Shown: positions 25,701 to 35,606 of the stretch, one piece after another
How positions within the stretch are numbered: position 1 is the first letter of the stretch
Layout of the letters: the number at the start of each line of letters is the position of its first letter
The notes under the pieces: generated by a model
Seen by the model: the letters and a program-made list of their open reading frames with translations, nothing else
Told to the model about the DNA's origin: nothing
Databases searched by the model: none
Origin: Onchidella celtica
Taxonomy: Eukaryota > Mollusca > Gastropoda > Systellommatophora > Onchidiidae
NCBI GenBank assembly: GCA_963931925.1
Contig: OZ007579.1
Coordinates: forward strand, 46,250,882-46,314,881
DNA: 64,000 bases
Reading direction: 5' to 3'
Position numbers and translations under genes: made by a program

Positions 25701-27791
25701 TTGCAAGGGCTTGGCCACCCGACAGAGCATAAGTCATCCAACTGAGCCGCGGCCTGAGTTAACGTACGTGAATGTAGACTCAAGTTCACGCCATTAATCT
25801 TGGTGACGATCGTACTCATAGTGGAATGGCAGCAAAGGCAGTCATGCTGCATTTAGTTTTGTAGCCTACCTTATGAGATAAAGCAACCATAAGGGTCAGC
25901 GGGTAGGCTGCAATCCAGAATGTGGACAAATAAATTTGACAGATTAGGATAGGCGACTTTGTTGCTTTGCTGCCACGTCGTCGCATTTTTTCGGTTTAAA
26001 TATAAGTGAATGAATGGTGATGGGTCCAGCGAAACACAGGCACACTGCAGGGTCCACAGAAACCTGAAACTAAGACAGGACTGCTTCATGACAGCAAACG
26101 GCATGCGCGCGTAGGCTCAAATTATTAGAAGACAGACGGAAGAATACGGGGTGGGTGGGGGAGACAGAAACGGGTGGATTAATAGAAAGAGGGAGGATGA
26201 GGCCGATGGACGGATGGTCGGACTGACAAATACATAAAACCCTTGTGAGAAAACTGTTAACTCATGTAGGCAAATAATAAAACAGGCCTAGCCATAATTA
26301 TAATTATGACACCTATACTAGATCTACTTGTTGTATTTGGGCAATAAAAAAGAAAAGGATAATGAAACAAGTAACCAGCTTTTCTCATAAATTGTGTGGA
26401 TGTAAATTTAAATTTGGCATAGGGTAGAGCTTTGAGAAAACTATGCGCCCCCCCCCCCCCCATTTTCCTTCAATTCAGACAGTAACGCCGGAAACTGAGC
26501 ATTGTTTGACATTCCTGTTGATAAATAAATTACATTGGAATAAACACAATCTAGGTAGTGTATGTACAAGTATATAAACAGTATATTATCTTCTACCTAC
26601 ATGGATGAACTATTTCCATAGGTAGGGGCCCACATTATATCTTTGCGACAGACCTCTACAAGTAGAATAATAGCTGTTCTGTGCATTAAAATGTCCTATC
26701 CTCACTAAGTTACAAGCTTTATCTGTCAACTGATATAACAGCTGGATAACAGTAGGTGCATAGAAAGACGATGAAAAGTTTAACTTACTCCTCATGTAGC
26801 CTAATCTAAGATGAGGATCATCTCTGAAAGCAATTGCTTTTCACCGAGACATGAAGCTATCTTAAGTCAATAAGATGGGCTGCTTTCTCGTCAGCCTGTG
26901 TTTCGGCCTCAGAATCCATTTGTTTGAATGAATGAACACTGAACGCATGGTCACACTACATATGCCATTGAAGCATGTTAATGGAGATCTGCCCTTTTTG
27001 TTTTTCTTTTACGGGTCTCATTTTCTCATATTGGTCTCTTCATTTTCTTTTAGACCATCATGAGACGCATGGCTTCAGTCTGTAACAAACGAGTTCATTG
27101 AGTGAAATGCAGATCTAGACTCCAGATCTAGATCTAGTCTAGAATCTATTTTAAAATCATTCCATCTCTTCTGCAAAAATTAATGCTGAACCTGAGATTG
27201 TAATAGTATAGACTAGATCTAGTCACTAGAAGCAATAGCTCTATGTCGTACGGCACAACGACGTGACCTGACACTACTGGAAAGCAAATTCGTCCTTGAA
27301 AACATAGGGGAAACGCAGACCCAGTAGATAGATCTAGATTTATGACAATAGACATAGAGCTTAGGCCTACTTACGTTCACGGATACACGGTCACGGACAT
27401 TTCTCTGTCGTCAGCAAAGTCAAGCCCAGTCATTTTCTAAGTTTTAACACTTTAACAGTAGCCCTTGTTGTTACCTATGTCAATAAATTTATCCAGTGTT
27501 CAAGCACCGGCTATACTAAGATCGAAATTTCATTGTCCCGTGTCCCTACCGTGGAAGCTTTCCAAGGCTTCACATTATTCAATTTCTTCAATCGTTACGT
27601 TGTTGACTTACTGGGTCAACCACGCTGTTATCGCCCTCTTCTGAAGTAATCTGGAGTTCCAACTCCTCCGACTACTGCAAACACCACTAGTTGTTATTCC
27701 AAAGCTGTTCTCTATCTATTCATAAACAGATAATGGTTATTATGGAAGCAAAAGTTAGGCCACAGAACTTACCTGTTTGTGCGACCGCCAT
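15167..27791 (-). CDS. THEG: THEG/SPMAP2 (testicular haploid expressed gene) family protein, complete 7-exon gene
   Basis: Exons in transcript order: 27791-27773 (ATG), 21533-21470, 20593-20529, 19639-19573, 18001-17765, 16806-16725 and 15409-15167 (TAG). Phases match at every junction (1,2,1,2,2,0) and the joined CDS is 777 bp, 258 residues. It contains about seven THEG repeats of the form R-[LIV]-x-x-L-[AS]-x-[PH]-[KR]: 'RIDTLARPKRLPPEY' (residue 10), 'RVVELARHRNTVPQW', 'RLVALSQHKEPHQQY', 'RLEQLAMPKSRTD', 'RLDALAQHNDYH', 'RLQQMARPRSRT' and 'RLEELALPIPRK' (near 236). THEG/SPMAP2 proteins are sperm-associated and linked to spermiogenesis and axonemal microtubules in mammals (family knowledge). 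No signal peptide or membrane segment is seen. The first coding exon has six codons and a 6.2-kb intron full of mobile elements. Promoter and UTR limits are not determined. Confidence 0.92.
15969..16720. other. THEG: Intron 6 of the THEG gene, no recognised element
   Basis: The intron spans 15410-16724. Short open frames here have no family resemblance. Confidence 0.4.
17358..17635 (+). repeat. tRNA-derived SINE, family A copy 2
   Basis: Same head ('tggtctagaggcaaggtg', 'gggttcaaatcctgg') and body as the copy at 4649. It lies in intron 5 of the THEG gene, antisense to it, and ends in an A-rich tail. Confidence 0.9.
18161..18936. repeat. MITE-like element with nested insertion
   Basis: The ends are inverted: 'tgtttgttccaactccactt' (18161) and 'ggagatagaacaaacaa' (to 18936). 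A shorter relative occupies 59098-59388, and a left end alone is at 49145-49195. Relative to the 59098 copy this one has about 0.5 kb extra between roughly 18288 and 18806. That insert carries a TATA-like 'gggtatataagg' (near 18572), so an LTR-like insertion is possible, but I could not find target duplications. Confidence 0.55.
19678..19744. repeat. (TC)n microsatellite
   Basis: CT-rich run in intron 3 of THEG, just upstream (in transcript sense) of exon 4. Confidence 0.95.
20262..20350. repeat. Family C repeat, partial
   Basis: 'gagcttgagtttaacagcac' and 'aatggccactttgcg' are shared with the longer copies at 35755, 38183 and 47797. Confidence 0.5.
20634..21010. repeat. GGT/GAT-rich trinucleotide repeat
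   Basis: About 375 bp of imperfect (GGT)n with GAT units in intron 2 of the THEG gene. The apparent long Val/Gly or His/Pro/Thr open frames on both strands are products of the repeat, not genes. Confidence 0.95.
21070..21215 (-). repeat. Family B repeat (tRNA-derived SINE body), reverse, partial
   Basis: 'cagaacgataggacagacgg' and 'agatcctacctgaagcgccc' match the body of the complete element at 43345-43694. The tRNA-like head is absent. Confidence 0.6.
21672..23122. mobile_element. 1.45-kb element with long imperfect terminal inverted repeats
   Basis: Arms of about 200 bp, 21672-21875 and 22910-23122, are inverted copies with termini CCCAGCCA / TGGCTGGG. The clearest matched segment is 'aggaatgacatcgt.cctacgtag' (21718 forward, 23070 reverse). 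'tgatgtaggga', 'ggactaacgtagg' and others follow in order. The interior has no recognisable transposase, so this is probably a non-autonomous DNA element in intron 1 of THEG. Confidence 0.65.
24165..24400. repeat. Dispersed repeat, also at 54775-54990
   Basis: 'ttggcatgg.cctac.aattt.a.ggggcctac' followed by 'aaagaaa.ttgat' is shared with 54775-54990. The copy here is interrupted by long G runs and directly precedes the solo LTR. Confidence 0.5.
24426..25616. mobile_element. Solo LTR, copy 1 (1191 bp)
   Basis: It begins TGTCACGAGTGGAGTGAGTG and ends TCTGGGATTTGTGACA, so it has TG...CA ends with a TGTCAC/GTGACA inverted pair. It is flanked on both sides by the direct 5-bp duplication CTAGT (24421-24425 and 25617-25621). 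An AATAAA lies near 25510. A diverged second copy with the same ends is at 59690-60879. Neither has an internal region, so both are best read as solo LTRs. Confidence 0.88.
26440..26460. repeat. Poly-C tract
   Basis: Run of about 15 C in intron 1 of THEG, one of many long G/C homopolymers in the window. Confidence 0.9.
27773..27791 (-). CDS. THEG: THEG coding exon 1 (six codons)
   Basis: ATG GCG GTC GCA CAA ACA G followed by the donor gtaagt. The single G joins AT of the next exon to make GAT (Asp), giving MAVAQTDVPRID. This is too short to be found as an open frame; it is supported by the ATG context, a perfect donor and phase. Confidence 0.8.
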
Positions 27792-28023
27792 TTTCTTCTC
27801 ACAGCGTCGTTGCTAAGTCCGTTGCTACTAAGTAATCCATTTGCAAGGGAAATAAATGAAATATAATAAGATTTCTCTTAATTACGCTTGTTCTCTCCCT
27901 TGAAAATTTTTCTCCTCGGCATTTTACTCTTACATAATGTGATAAGTAATTTGACTTACGGGTGGCTACGTAGGCCAGGTCATCGCCCGTCATAATGCCA
28001 AGGCAGCAAATTGGATTAGAGAC

Positions 28024-28240
28024 AGATAGACAGGTATGTGCTTGGGTAAGTAGGTAGGTAGGTAAGTAGAAGTGGGTAGGTAGGTAGGTAAGTAGAAGTG
28101 GGTAGGTAGGTAGGCAGGCAGGCAAGCAGGTGGGTAGGTAAGTAGGCAGGCAGGTAGGTAGGTAGGTAGGTAATCAAGTAGGTGGTTGGTGGGTATAAGG
28201 TAGGTAGGTAGATAGATAGGTAGGTAGGTGGGCCATTCGT
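28024..28240. repeat. (GTAG)n-rich microsatellite
   Basis: Imperfect GTAG/GCAG tetranucleotides, with a second short block at 28405-28470. The long open frame on the reverse strand (repeated TYLP) is a repeat artefact. Confidence 0.9.
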
Positions 28241-28901
28241 GCCTAGCGTCCCATTATTGGGACGCAATTTGAGGACTCTACAAAGGAAAGAGAACATTAT
28301 TTTTTTTTTAGAAAACAAACATGATTCCTTCCATTTCCAAAGTAGCCCAAAAAGGCAGTAATATAATCTCAGGGATATAAAAAATTTCAGACCTAGGCAT
28401 AAAAGGGGTAGATAGGCAGGTAGGGAGGTAGGTACATAGGTGGGTAGGGAGGTAGGCAGGTAGGTAGGTGCAAGTAGATGATTCAAGTCTGACTAATGTA
28501 AGCCTTTGCATGCAGACCCACACGTGCACATGATACACACATGAAAGCATAGCAGACAATTTACGTTTATTAACAGTAGTTTATTTCAACAGAAACAGTT
28601 TACCCTCATTTACTTTCAGCGAACAAAGAGACATTAAAACATTATAATTTTACTGCTTCTGTTCATTATTGGGATCAAGTCAGACTCTGCTTTGGGACGG
28701 ACTATTGAATGCACCCTTGCTCAAGGAACATGTTCATACAATTGGTTTTGTCCGCCCATGGAAATACTATAGCTTGAACGCGTTTAGAAGTGAACTTTGG
28801 CTCGGCAGCCATTTTACACGTACTCTAAGATCAACGAAATATTATAAAAACCACAGAAAAACTGTGGGGTCGCAGCAAAGCTATAGGTAATACCAAAATT
28901 A

Positions 28902-29049
28902 GGCAAAAAGAAAAAGTTGTATGTAACAAAACCTCGCGTAAGAAATAATACCCAAACGATACAATGAAACGCAAAACTAAAAGGGAAATGTATCGTTTGG
29001 GTATTATTTCTTACTCGAGGCTTTGCTACATACAACTTTTTCTTTTTGC
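28902..29049. repeat. Hairpin-forming fold-back repeat
   Basis: Arms 28902-28964 and 28989-29049 are near-perfect inverted copies ('caaaaagaaaaagttgtatg', 'taagaaataatacccaaacg') with a loop of about 24 nt. Upstream (28840-28890) lies the family's 'aaactgtggggtcgcagcaa' segment. Single-armed copies at 48370, 50400 and 52870 suggest the hairpin arose from two head-to-head insertions or is a fold-back family. Confidence 0.85.
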
Positions 29050-29302
29050 CAGATTCTAATTTCAAGATCAACGAACGTGGCGTCCTGTAGTGGAGACTCC
29101 CTATCCTGTTGCCAAAAAAAAAAAAAAAAACGACAGAATCAAACATTACAATTAATACACAAAGCATAGAATGCGTTGACCTGTACAAGCTGCCAAAGGA
29201 CTGGCGGCCGGCTAACAACCGACCGAGTTGCCAAGATCACAATCCTAACATTTTTCATTATTTAGTGCCAAACACAGTGCCTAAACATATGATCAGTTCT
29301 AT

Positions 29303-29575
29303 TTAAGTGGATTTTTCCGAAAGCTCTATGGAGCTGGAAATGCCTTTTCTGCTGATGACCTTTAGCCACGAACGTCTTCTTCTCTCACTCAGTTCCTCTG
29401 CTACCTTCCCCTCGCCTGTACGAATCCCTGGTACAGTAAAACAAAAAAGCGTTTGCTTTTGTCCGACGTTCGATATCGACAACCAGACTAGCATAATTTG
29501 GTAGGCATTAATTTCCACAGCATTTACCAATGCAATGGCGAGCAGGAAATAAACAAAGCGGACGTATGAAGCCAT
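29303..29575 (-). pseudogene. THAP-zinc-finger-like fragment
   Basis: A 90-codon open frame contains 'CFTVPGIRTGEGKVAEELSE' then RRRRSWLKVISRK. This resembles the middle of THAP DNA-binding domains (F-x-V-P ... L-S-x-x-R-R-x-x-W-L-x-x-I-x-R). The paired N-terminal cysteines and the C-terminal C-x2-H are not seen, so it is a fragment, perhaps one exon of a P-element-like or host THAP gene. The resemblance is by eye only. Confidence 0.4.
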
Positions 29576-30614
29576 GTTCGTTCAACTTATACGGTACCTT
29601 GCGTTCTGACAAACCACAGCAAGTCGGTGGAGGTTTCCAAAAGAGCAATCTAAGAACCGTAACATGCAATGGGCAAATCGTCAGTTTTCTTTATTTTTCT
29701 GATTTTAGTCATACGGAATGTGGGTCGAATGACAAATATATTGATAATATTATTGTAAAATAATAAATTTGAAGACTCAAGAAAATTCTGGGCAGGACTG
29801 AATAACCCTTTCCTGTCCAATAAAAGAACCATAAATAAAAGGAGGTATTAACCCTAAAATGTCCAAAATAAGGTAAATAAGACAATATCATTCAGGCAAA
29901 AAAATAATAATATCTCATCAATGGAGTATAAAATGCCTTATGAGGTCTCAGACACACTTTACTTATCGTCATGCTCATTAGCAAATTGCTCATTGCTCAA
30001 CTCATTTTTCGACACTTTACAGGAGAGACCAAAGAAAAAAAAAAGCAACTTATTTCATGATATTGTGTACTGAGTAAGAAGTATGAGATCTAGGCAATTC
30101 GCACTGCAGCAAAACCATTAGGCCTAGGCCCTATGCCTTTCTCACATTTGACTTGAGCAGTCTGGTTTCCTGCATATTAATTCAAGATTAATTTTCTTCC
30201 TTATGGTTTCCTACTCAATTCCAACTATGTTTTGCAGAGTTAATAATGACAAAAACAACAACAAAAAATGTGAGTTATGCAATTTGCTAAGAGTGACATT
30301 AACTGCATCATCGTAATATGGTGAAAATGATGGAATGGTGGGCTATTCTACGCTTACAATGGAATTTCCAACCTATTACAAAATTTTGTTGTTGTTTTTT
30401 ATTCCCCACACCTGTGAATAGAGGGTTAAGTATGGAATGTTTTCAGTATTTTTAACAGTTATGAAAATATGGTGCTACTTTGCACGCTTTGAGTTGTTCC
30501 ATCACTTCGGTGGGAATGACCAATGGACTGATACATTCCCAAGCCGAGATCTCACTGTTTGTAAGGCACCAAAAACAACAAAGGCACAGGGGCTGAATGG
30601 AATTGTTGTGGATA

Positions 30615-30650
<36 letters not shown>

Positions 30651-30658
30651 TCTCTCTA

Positions 30659-30693
<35 letters not shown>

Positions 30694-33600
30694 TTCAACC
30701 CTACACATTCAAAATACACAACAGACCTCACAGCCACATACACTCGCTCCCTTTTTCAAGCTTATCTGAAGAATCTATGTAAATTAAAGACAAGCATTCT
30801 TTTCAACTTTTAAATGCTCACAACATGAATAAAATTTCATCAGTCACAACTGAATAATACAATGCACCAACACATACACCTAAATAATTATAAACCCACA
30901 TACTTCTTTGTCCATTCTCTTCCCCACATCTACATCACCAACAACATAGAAAGATTACAAGCAATGGCTGTTTTGACAATGAAAGCCAACAAGGGCCATA
31001 ATTGTACAAAAAGCGCTGCAAAGCCTAGCACAGTAGTGGGTTGCTTACCCTGATCATCATCATCATACAAAAATGGCGCTAGAGGGTGAACATGTAAGCA
31101 CCTAAATCTTTGTGACTATGGGACCAAAATTATGAAATTTTGTGTACGGATTCAACATTTGACGATAAATTATGTGGATACATCAATTTTGAACAAAATT
31201 TAGTCTTTGGTATTATTTATTCACGAATATTTGAGCCACAAAAAAAGACACAGTTTCATTGAGTACAATCAAAAAATAATAGGAAATTTTATTCTTTGCC
31301 TCTCTTTACATACTGCTGGTCTAAAAGCAACAACTTCAGATTTCATTTCTGTGTATGCTCAAAGTCAACAGGCTGACTATTATACGTGTAGAAAACAGGG
31401 TTAGCAGTTTGCTAGGCGTAGAAAAGCTATTTGTGTTTGACCCGAGATCTTCATCACCAACACATACACAAAACAAAAAGACATAGGCCTATCAATGTAT
31501 GAAAACTGTACACAATGACTGTATGACAATGAAAGGCCAAATCTTCATCCCCAGCACCAGTAACATCGTCATGTTAAAACAAATCCCAGTCCCACTGTAG
31601 GTCAAAATCACTCACAATTCTATTCATAAACTGAGGGGGGTAAGAATTAAAAGGGATTTAAATGCCATTTGACTGATTTTGAGAAAAAGGTAAAAGACAT
31701 CATTTCAGTATAAAGCAATCAAATTAAAAATTCAAGACACGTTTACAATACCAACTTCAAGTAAATCATTAAAATATTAAATTTGATATATACTGAAATG
31801 ATATTTTTTGCTTTTGTTTTTCAAAAGCAGTCAATGGCATGTATAGACCCCTTCTAAATCTAACTCCTTCTATTGCTATTGAGCTATTGCACACTGGTCA
31901 TACCAACATAAGAGTTCATTACTCGCGAGCGAACTCGACTATTGAAGCCAATGAATTTAAACCCAAATTGTGCTCGAGCATTTTCGTGTTAGTCCAGTGA
32001 ATGCATTGGTCAAGTCCATTCGCATGTCATCAGCTCCGCGCATTTTTATAGGACCACTGTGGTAAAGCTCTCAAGTCCTCACTGCTCTCTTATGGCAATC
32101 AACACATAGAGCAATTTTACCTCTACATTGCACATCCACACGGGAAACATGCTAGCTCTATCATGCGACTGCACAGGGGGGAATGACCCAGTTTTACAGT
32201 AGAGCAAAAAACAAACAAAAAAGTGAGTTGAAATGTATAATAGTTTTAGGTAAATTTCTGAAAGAGAATAGATCTACAGCTTGATTTAAAGACTTACATG
32301 ATACATTTACAAAATTGTTTTCAGATCTAGGCCTATGCAAAACAATTTTTGAGAATTTTATCAAAGTAATCAAGTTTATACAGAAGTATTTAATTCTATT
32401 TGTAAAATTTAAATTGATCAAGTTCTGACTACCAAACATAAATAAAGCATCCAAAAGGTGGCAAAGTGGTCAACATGCAGTAAAACTCAAACTCTAACTT
32501 GAGATAAATAAACAAACATTTGAACTATTGTAATCCTTTTCAATCAATAAAATAAAAATAAAAAACGTTTCTTCAAGGAGTTCAAGAAATATTTGATTAA
32601 AAAGAGTTGCCACCTGCGACTGTGTGAATACACTTGTGCAGTTTCATTTTAGGGCCAGCACATGGTTATTTCCCAATCACACAAACAGCAGTGAGCATGG
32701 AATATTAACAGGCAAAATTGTAATTTAAAAGCATGTGGATTAACAAAAGAAATATTGCACTTGTGTTAAATAATACAACACTTGCTATCATGGTGTTCCA
32801 TCAAATATTTTGATCACACAATGACAAAAGCACATACATTTACTTTTGTAAAAATGCATTCCTGTAGACAAATTTTAAGCCAAACTTATTTCAATCTCTG
32901 TACCCTTTCCCATGTACACTTCACAGCCCACTGGATAAAGTCTGTTTTGTCTGAGTTTTGTGGACTATTGGGTTAAATGGGACAAGGCTCACTAGTAAAA
33001 CTGACACAATCCGGTCTCGCTAGTTGATTCAAAGGAGGTTCAGTCAAAACAGACTGGATTCAGAGCACTACTACACTCACTCACTTCACAATACAAAATT
33101 ATCTACTGGGTTCTCAGTGGATTTTTTTCTTCTCGAACCAACTGAAATTGCTTGCATATAAACCATGACAATGCCTTATTGTTAGCAGCAATCAACACTG
33201 AAATATACTGGTTCAACAAGTTTTGGATGTCTTATAATAACTGTTTTTAAAAAAAACAAACAAACAAATAAAACTAAATAAAATTTATAATCAGGACAAT
33301 ACTCAAAAGGCATATAAGGCAAAAGTCCAGTGATCCATATTTCAAGACACAGTGGTCAAAAGAATACGGCATACTGACTTTAGTAAAACATATTCAATAG
33401 AGCAATCTCACAAATAGTTGGATCTGTGGAGCTGGTAGCTCACAGATTCAAGTCTATCTTGCGTCTGTTCTGACTCCTTGGGCCAAGACTCTCTTTCTGC
33501 CCGATGACTCAAGACAATTTTGATCCGCCCAAACTAGGCATAAATTAGTCTCGCCAGAGAGCAACTTCCAGTTAACTCCATAGTCTACATCTTACACTAA

Positions 33601-35438
33601 AACCAAAGCAAGGCAGACTTCTCTCAGTCAGTGCGCCACATTGGAAATATTCACAGTCTGTACAGAGCTGAGCTCCTAGTTCTCTCAAACTCAAATTCGT
33701 CCGTTAAAAGGATTCAGACCATCATCAAAGTCTGCAATGGTGATCCCAAAAAATCGTGTTCAGCACCATATTATGAAGGCAGTAAGGCCTCCGATGAATC
33801 TGAAAGGCTTTTCAACCGCCAAGCCTTAAATTCTACCCCAAAAATATCATATTACGCATATCACACTCACTGTTGCACAATGCCTTGTGACTAACGATCG
33901 TGTTTACAGAATGTCAAGGAAGAACCATCACTATCAACCAGCTGAGATTGTCATAATGTTGATAGTTCTTTACGAAGGCAGTGAGGTGACATGATGATGA
34001 TATAGATGGTGATAGCGTTGATGACGATGATGGTGTGGATGGTCACAGTATTATCATGATGATGTTGGTGATGTTATTTGTGGTGATGATATGGAAAGTG
34101 ATGGAGTGGATTATGATATCCATGGTTTTTTTAGAATGGCAGTTGTGGTTGTGAGAGTCAATAAGAGATAATGATGGAGACAGAGACAGACAAGGTAAAA
34201 TTTAAAAAGTTAAAAAAAGATAAATGTAAGACATGGAAAGGAATGGCACTGGTTCAACAGATCTATCAGGAATAGTTTGTAAGAATTTTTAACGAGACAG
34301 AATGGAATAAAAATGGTGATGAAAATGGCAATGATCACAGAAATGAAAACAAGAGAAATGATGAAGAAGAGGACTAAGATGGGGGGACAATGGTTGAGGA
34401 GAGTTGAGATAAAGGAAGAAAAGATGATGAGGCCGAAAGTGAGAAGGGAGGGGGGATGAAGTCAAGAAGAAAAGCCATCAATGACGACAGGAATGTTGGC
34501 AAAGGGCAGTGGAAGCCATCTTATTTATCACAATAAACTGGCACTGTCAGAGATCACTCTGCCACAGCATCTTGTGTCTCATCACCAACTGACCCCCAAG
34601 TTAGATCCTGTTCTATGTTGTTCACACTGTATGTTTAACATATGTCCAACCTGTTATAAATGTCAGGATCATCGCTATTTCAGTTGCTGGATCTGGACAT
34701 TCAGAAAATCATGGCACGCACATGCCAATTGCTGTCGTGTTGCACTCGTGTCTTAGTTTCACGTTCCTGTCAATTCTGCAGTGTGTCCTTGTTTAGCATA
34801 CAGGGGTGTGCACAACTCCTTTCATTCGACTAGATTTCAAAGAGTACCAGCCTGTCTTAACTAGACACAGAAGGCAACAGTTTCAAGTTGACTAAACAGG
34901 TCTTGGAAATTAGACTAGAATGGTTCTTGTGCACAAACTGCTGGTGGCATTTTTTTTTACCACCGGAATTCACTCCACTTTACACAGTCATTCTGCAAAC
35001 TAACCAATAGCACAGCGAGTCCAAGTGGGTCGGGCACCTGACACGTATTCCAATTCACCATCCTGTTCCCGGAATATACAACACAAAAATGTCAGGGTTC
35101 AAGGCCAGAGGAAGACCACAGGAAACCTGGATTAAGAGTGCGAAGGAGATCTCATAATCACACATGCCGCCTCTTGAAGCCTTTCACTTGCTGCTGACTG
35201 TTTGGTTTGTCTGCAAGCAAACACCCCGGACGGTACAAGCGGATGGATGCATGAAGAAGACTGCAAACTGTTTAATTTCTTGTGTCCTGACATGGTTAGT
35301 CAGGCACGAAAGTACTTAGCACCATTGCACAGTAAAACAGCTCGGCTCTTGGGAGTAAAAAAAAAAACACAAAAAAATACCGAACAGTTTACTTCCACTG
35401 TTAGGCCAACCAGTATCATGAGAGCTTTGGCTTATTCG

Positions 35439-35606
35439 TCAGTCTATATCCTGTTTCCTCTTCAGATGATCGAGTCGGCTGAAAAAATTCCACATTTGCG
35501 ACTGTTTTGTTTTGTCACATGTTGCCATTCTCAGTACAAATTTGTCTGCAGTGATGTTGTGGGCTTCCATACATTGATTGGATTCTTGGTGGTGTAAAGC
35601 CCCTGT
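35439..35606 (-). CDS. GALNT-like exon 11, C-terminal lectin repeat
   Basis: Codes 'TGALHHQESNQCMEAHNITA' then DKFVLRMATC and QSQMWNFF, the C-x-x..Q-x-W end of a ricin-type beta-trefoil, followed by a basic tail and TGA at 35439-35441. It contains an N-x-T sequon (NIT). Confidence 0.88.
   Translation of the reverse strand, partial: TGALHHQESNQCMEAHNITADKFVLRMATCDKTKQSQMWNFFSRLDHLKRKQDID

Larger units (their letters stand above)
27792..35438. other. Intergenic region between THEG and the GALNT-like gene
   Basis: It holds the GTAG repeat, the hairpin at 28902, the THAP-like fragment, a (TC)n run at 30617-30694, a small unnamed repeat at 32920-33080 and 33420-33600 (shared 'gtctcgctag...gattca' with 4540 and 6350) and a GATG-rich patch near 33990-34100. 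I see no other gene. The 3' UTR of the GALNT-like gene lies at the upper end. Confidence 0.5.

Noticed and set aside
27799..28486. Reverse-strand frames with repeated TYLP
   Set aside because: Translation of the GTAG tetranucleotide repeat.
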